The notes under the pieces: model-generated
What the model was told of the DNA's origin: nothing
Databases searched by the model: none
What the model saw: the letters and a program-made list of their open reading frames with translations, nothing else
Position numbers and translations under genes: made by a program
In this document: positions 14,883 through 16,882 of the stretch, piece after piece
Position numbering within the stretch: position 1 is the first letter of the stretch
Layout: the number at the start of each line of letters is the position of its first letter
Assembly: GCA_030152675.1 (NCBI GenBank)
Contig: JASLIY010000053.1
Coordinates: 1 to 16,882 of the forward strand
Length of the DNA: 16,882 bases
Reading direction: 5' to 3'
From: Acinetobacter sp.
GTDB lineage: Bacteria; Pseudomonadota; Gammaproteobacteria; Pseudomonadales; Moraxellaceae

Positions 14883-15169
14883 TGAGTACTCTGCGGGCTA
14901 AAGTGATTGCAGTTGATCTATCACATGACATCTGATGTCGAACTGCAGATCATGACGCGAAAGAGATCGCGTGTGATGTTTGGTCGAAGTGAACACAGTT
15001 TAAACGTATGTTGCGATCAATAGGGGCAATGCACGTGAATTATTGTCGAATAATTGTGAGTAAACTTTTCAATGTGACCTAGATGACAAACGCCACAACG
15101 CATCTTGATGCAGTTGTGGCGAGTGCTGAACTTGAAGCTTGTTTAACGTTTGCGAGGCGTGCTTAAAAA
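14883..15169. other. Non-coding region with several inverted repeats
   Basis: No open frame of note. It holds a nested inverted repeat at 14908-14947 (outer TGCAGTT/AACTGCA, inner GACATC/GATGTC), a stem ACGCGA/TCGCGT around AAGAGA (14955-14972), a stem AATTATT/AATAATT around GTCG (15038-15055), and the hemF terminator-like hairpin. These could belong to the leader of the small membrane gene or to a small RNA; no intrinsic terminator marks RNA ends for the inner part. Confidence 0.6.
15091..15121 (-). terminator. Terminator-like hairpin after hemF
   Basis: CGCCACAAC and GTTGTGGCG form a 9-bp stem, continued by GCATC/GATGC with a one-base bulge and a two-base loop. It lies 48 bases after the hemF stop on the minus strand and is followed there by TTTGTCAT, a weak U-tract. 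Termination may be partial. Confidence 0.5.
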
Positions 15170-16120
<951 letters not shown>

Positions 16121-16215
16121 TCATTAACATGAGTTAAAGATAAAAAACATAAAAGCATAAAACCATACAAAAAGTAAGGGTTTTAACTATTTCTTTTTCT
16201 GATGGCACGATCAGC

Positions 16216-16830
16216 TTAAAAATCTTCTTTACTATACATGTGTGACATTCGCTCATGCTTGGTCTTGAGATAGTCTTCATTGAGCGGATTTAACCCAACG
16301 GTCAATGCAACACGGCCGACCACGTCGATACCTTGCTGTTGTAATGCCTCAATTTTTAACGGGTTATTGGTGATCAAGCGGACTTTTTTTATTTTTAGTT
16401 GATCGAGCATAATACTACACATATCATAGCGCCGTGCATCTGCCGGGAGATCCAAGAGTAAGTTGGCATCGACCGTATCGTGGCCTTGATCTTGTAGCGC
16501 GTAGGCACGAATTTTATTGGTCAATCCAATGCCACGGCCTTCTTGGCGTAGATATAAAATGACACCTTGTCCTTCGTTGTCAATCATTTGCATGGTGTTA
16601 TGCAGTTGCGGGCCACAGTCGCATTTGAGGGACGCAAAGGCATCGCCGGTTAAACATTCAGAATGAATTCGCACCAAGACCGGTGCATGCGGCGGTGTGT
16701 CTAAGCCTTTAGAAAGTGCAACGTGTTCTTCGCCGGTTTTGGGGTCTTGGAAAACGCTAATTTTAAAGTCACCGAAAGCTGTGGGTAGATTAGACGTAGC
16801 AATGAATTCTATAGGCACAGATTTTTCCAT
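16216..16830 (-). CDS. ribA: GTP cyclohydrolase II
   Basis: A 204-residue enzyme that opens GTP to the pyrimidine precursor of riboflavin, releasing formate and pyrophosphate. The zinc ligands are C59, C70 and C72 in [17 protein letters not shown]. Other family motifs are [10 protein letters not shown] (94-103), the DARRYD stretch (131-136) and TNNPLK (154-159). The stand-alone form lacks the RibB domain found in fused RibBA. The ATG at 16830 is chosen; a TTG two codons upstream (16836) is also open, and neither has a strong ribosome binding site. The gene is complete and close to the window edge; upstream regulatory sequence is only partly visible. Confidence 0.95.
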   Translation of the reverse strand: MEKSVPIEFIATSNLPTAFGDFKISVFQDPKTGEEHVALSKGLDTPPHAPVLVRIHSECLTGDAFASLKCDCGPQLHNTMQMIDNEGQGVILYLRQEGRGIGLTNKIRAYALQDQGHDTVDANLLLDLPADARRYDMCSIMLDQLKIKKVRLITNNPLKIEALQQQGIDVVGRVALTVGLNPLNEDYLKTKHERMSHMYSKEDF

Positions 16831-16852
16831 TTTCAATGTGTAATTTGGTTAA

Positions 16853-16858
16853 AGTATA
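16853..16858 (-). promoter_or_regulatory. Candidate -10 element of ribA
   Basis: TATACT on the minus strand (5 of 6 to TATAAT) lies about 23 bases before the ribA ATG. A convincing -35 is not visible within the few bases left before the window ends. No FMN riboswitch can be seen in the short leader. Confidence 0.35.
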
Positions 16859-16882
16859 GCGTAAAGCTCGTGTATTGATAGA

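Overview
The window looks like chromosomal sequence from a gammaproteobacterium of the Moraxellaceae, most likely Acinetobacter. This is inferred from recognised protein families: an AbeM-like MATE pump, hemF close to aroE with ribA upstream, a HopJ-family protein, and a long acyl-CoA dehydrogenase with its own N- and C-terminal domains. No insertion sequence, prophage gene, tRNA, rRNA or CRISPR array was seen. Most of the window is ordinary housekeeping and accessory metabolism. The least explained parts are a 797-residue lipoprotein, a 290-residue protein of unknown family, and a roughly 760-base stretch between aroE and hemF that holds one small membrane-protein gene and several inverted repeats.

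Layout. Bases 1-1124 (+): the C-terminal part of a flavoprotein oxidoreductase cut by the window edge, then a GFA-family zinc protein that ends at a 30-bp perfect palindrome followed by a 9-bp tandem repeat. 1313-1648 (-): a HopJ-family protein. 1866-3256 (+): a DUF2071-like protein and the fluoride channel CrcB. 3311-6600 (-): an ABC1/ADCK-type atypical kinase, a MATE drug exporter starting with TTG, and a small DMT/YdcZ transporter; the two transporters lie 42 bases apart and may be co-transcribed. 6770-8968 (+): the radical-SAM heme chaperone HemW and the 290-residue unknown. 9037-10860 (-): acyl-CoA dehydrogenase. 11110-13503 (+): the large lipoprotein. 13606-16830 (-): aroE, the small membrane protein, hemF and ribA.

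How the genes relate. HemF (oxygen-dependent coproporphyrinogen III oxidase) and HemW (heme chaperone) both belong to heme biology but lie in separate transcription units. AroE (shikimate pathway) and RibA (riboflavin pathway) flank HemF on the same strand. The MATE and DMT genes form an export pair, and CrcB exports fluoride. Clear rho-independent terminators of the shared convergent type lie between the 290-residue gene and the acyl-CoA dehydrogenase, and between the lipoprotein and aroE. GATC is strikingly frequent in the part counted by hand. All assignments rest on reading motifs by eye; no database search was possible.
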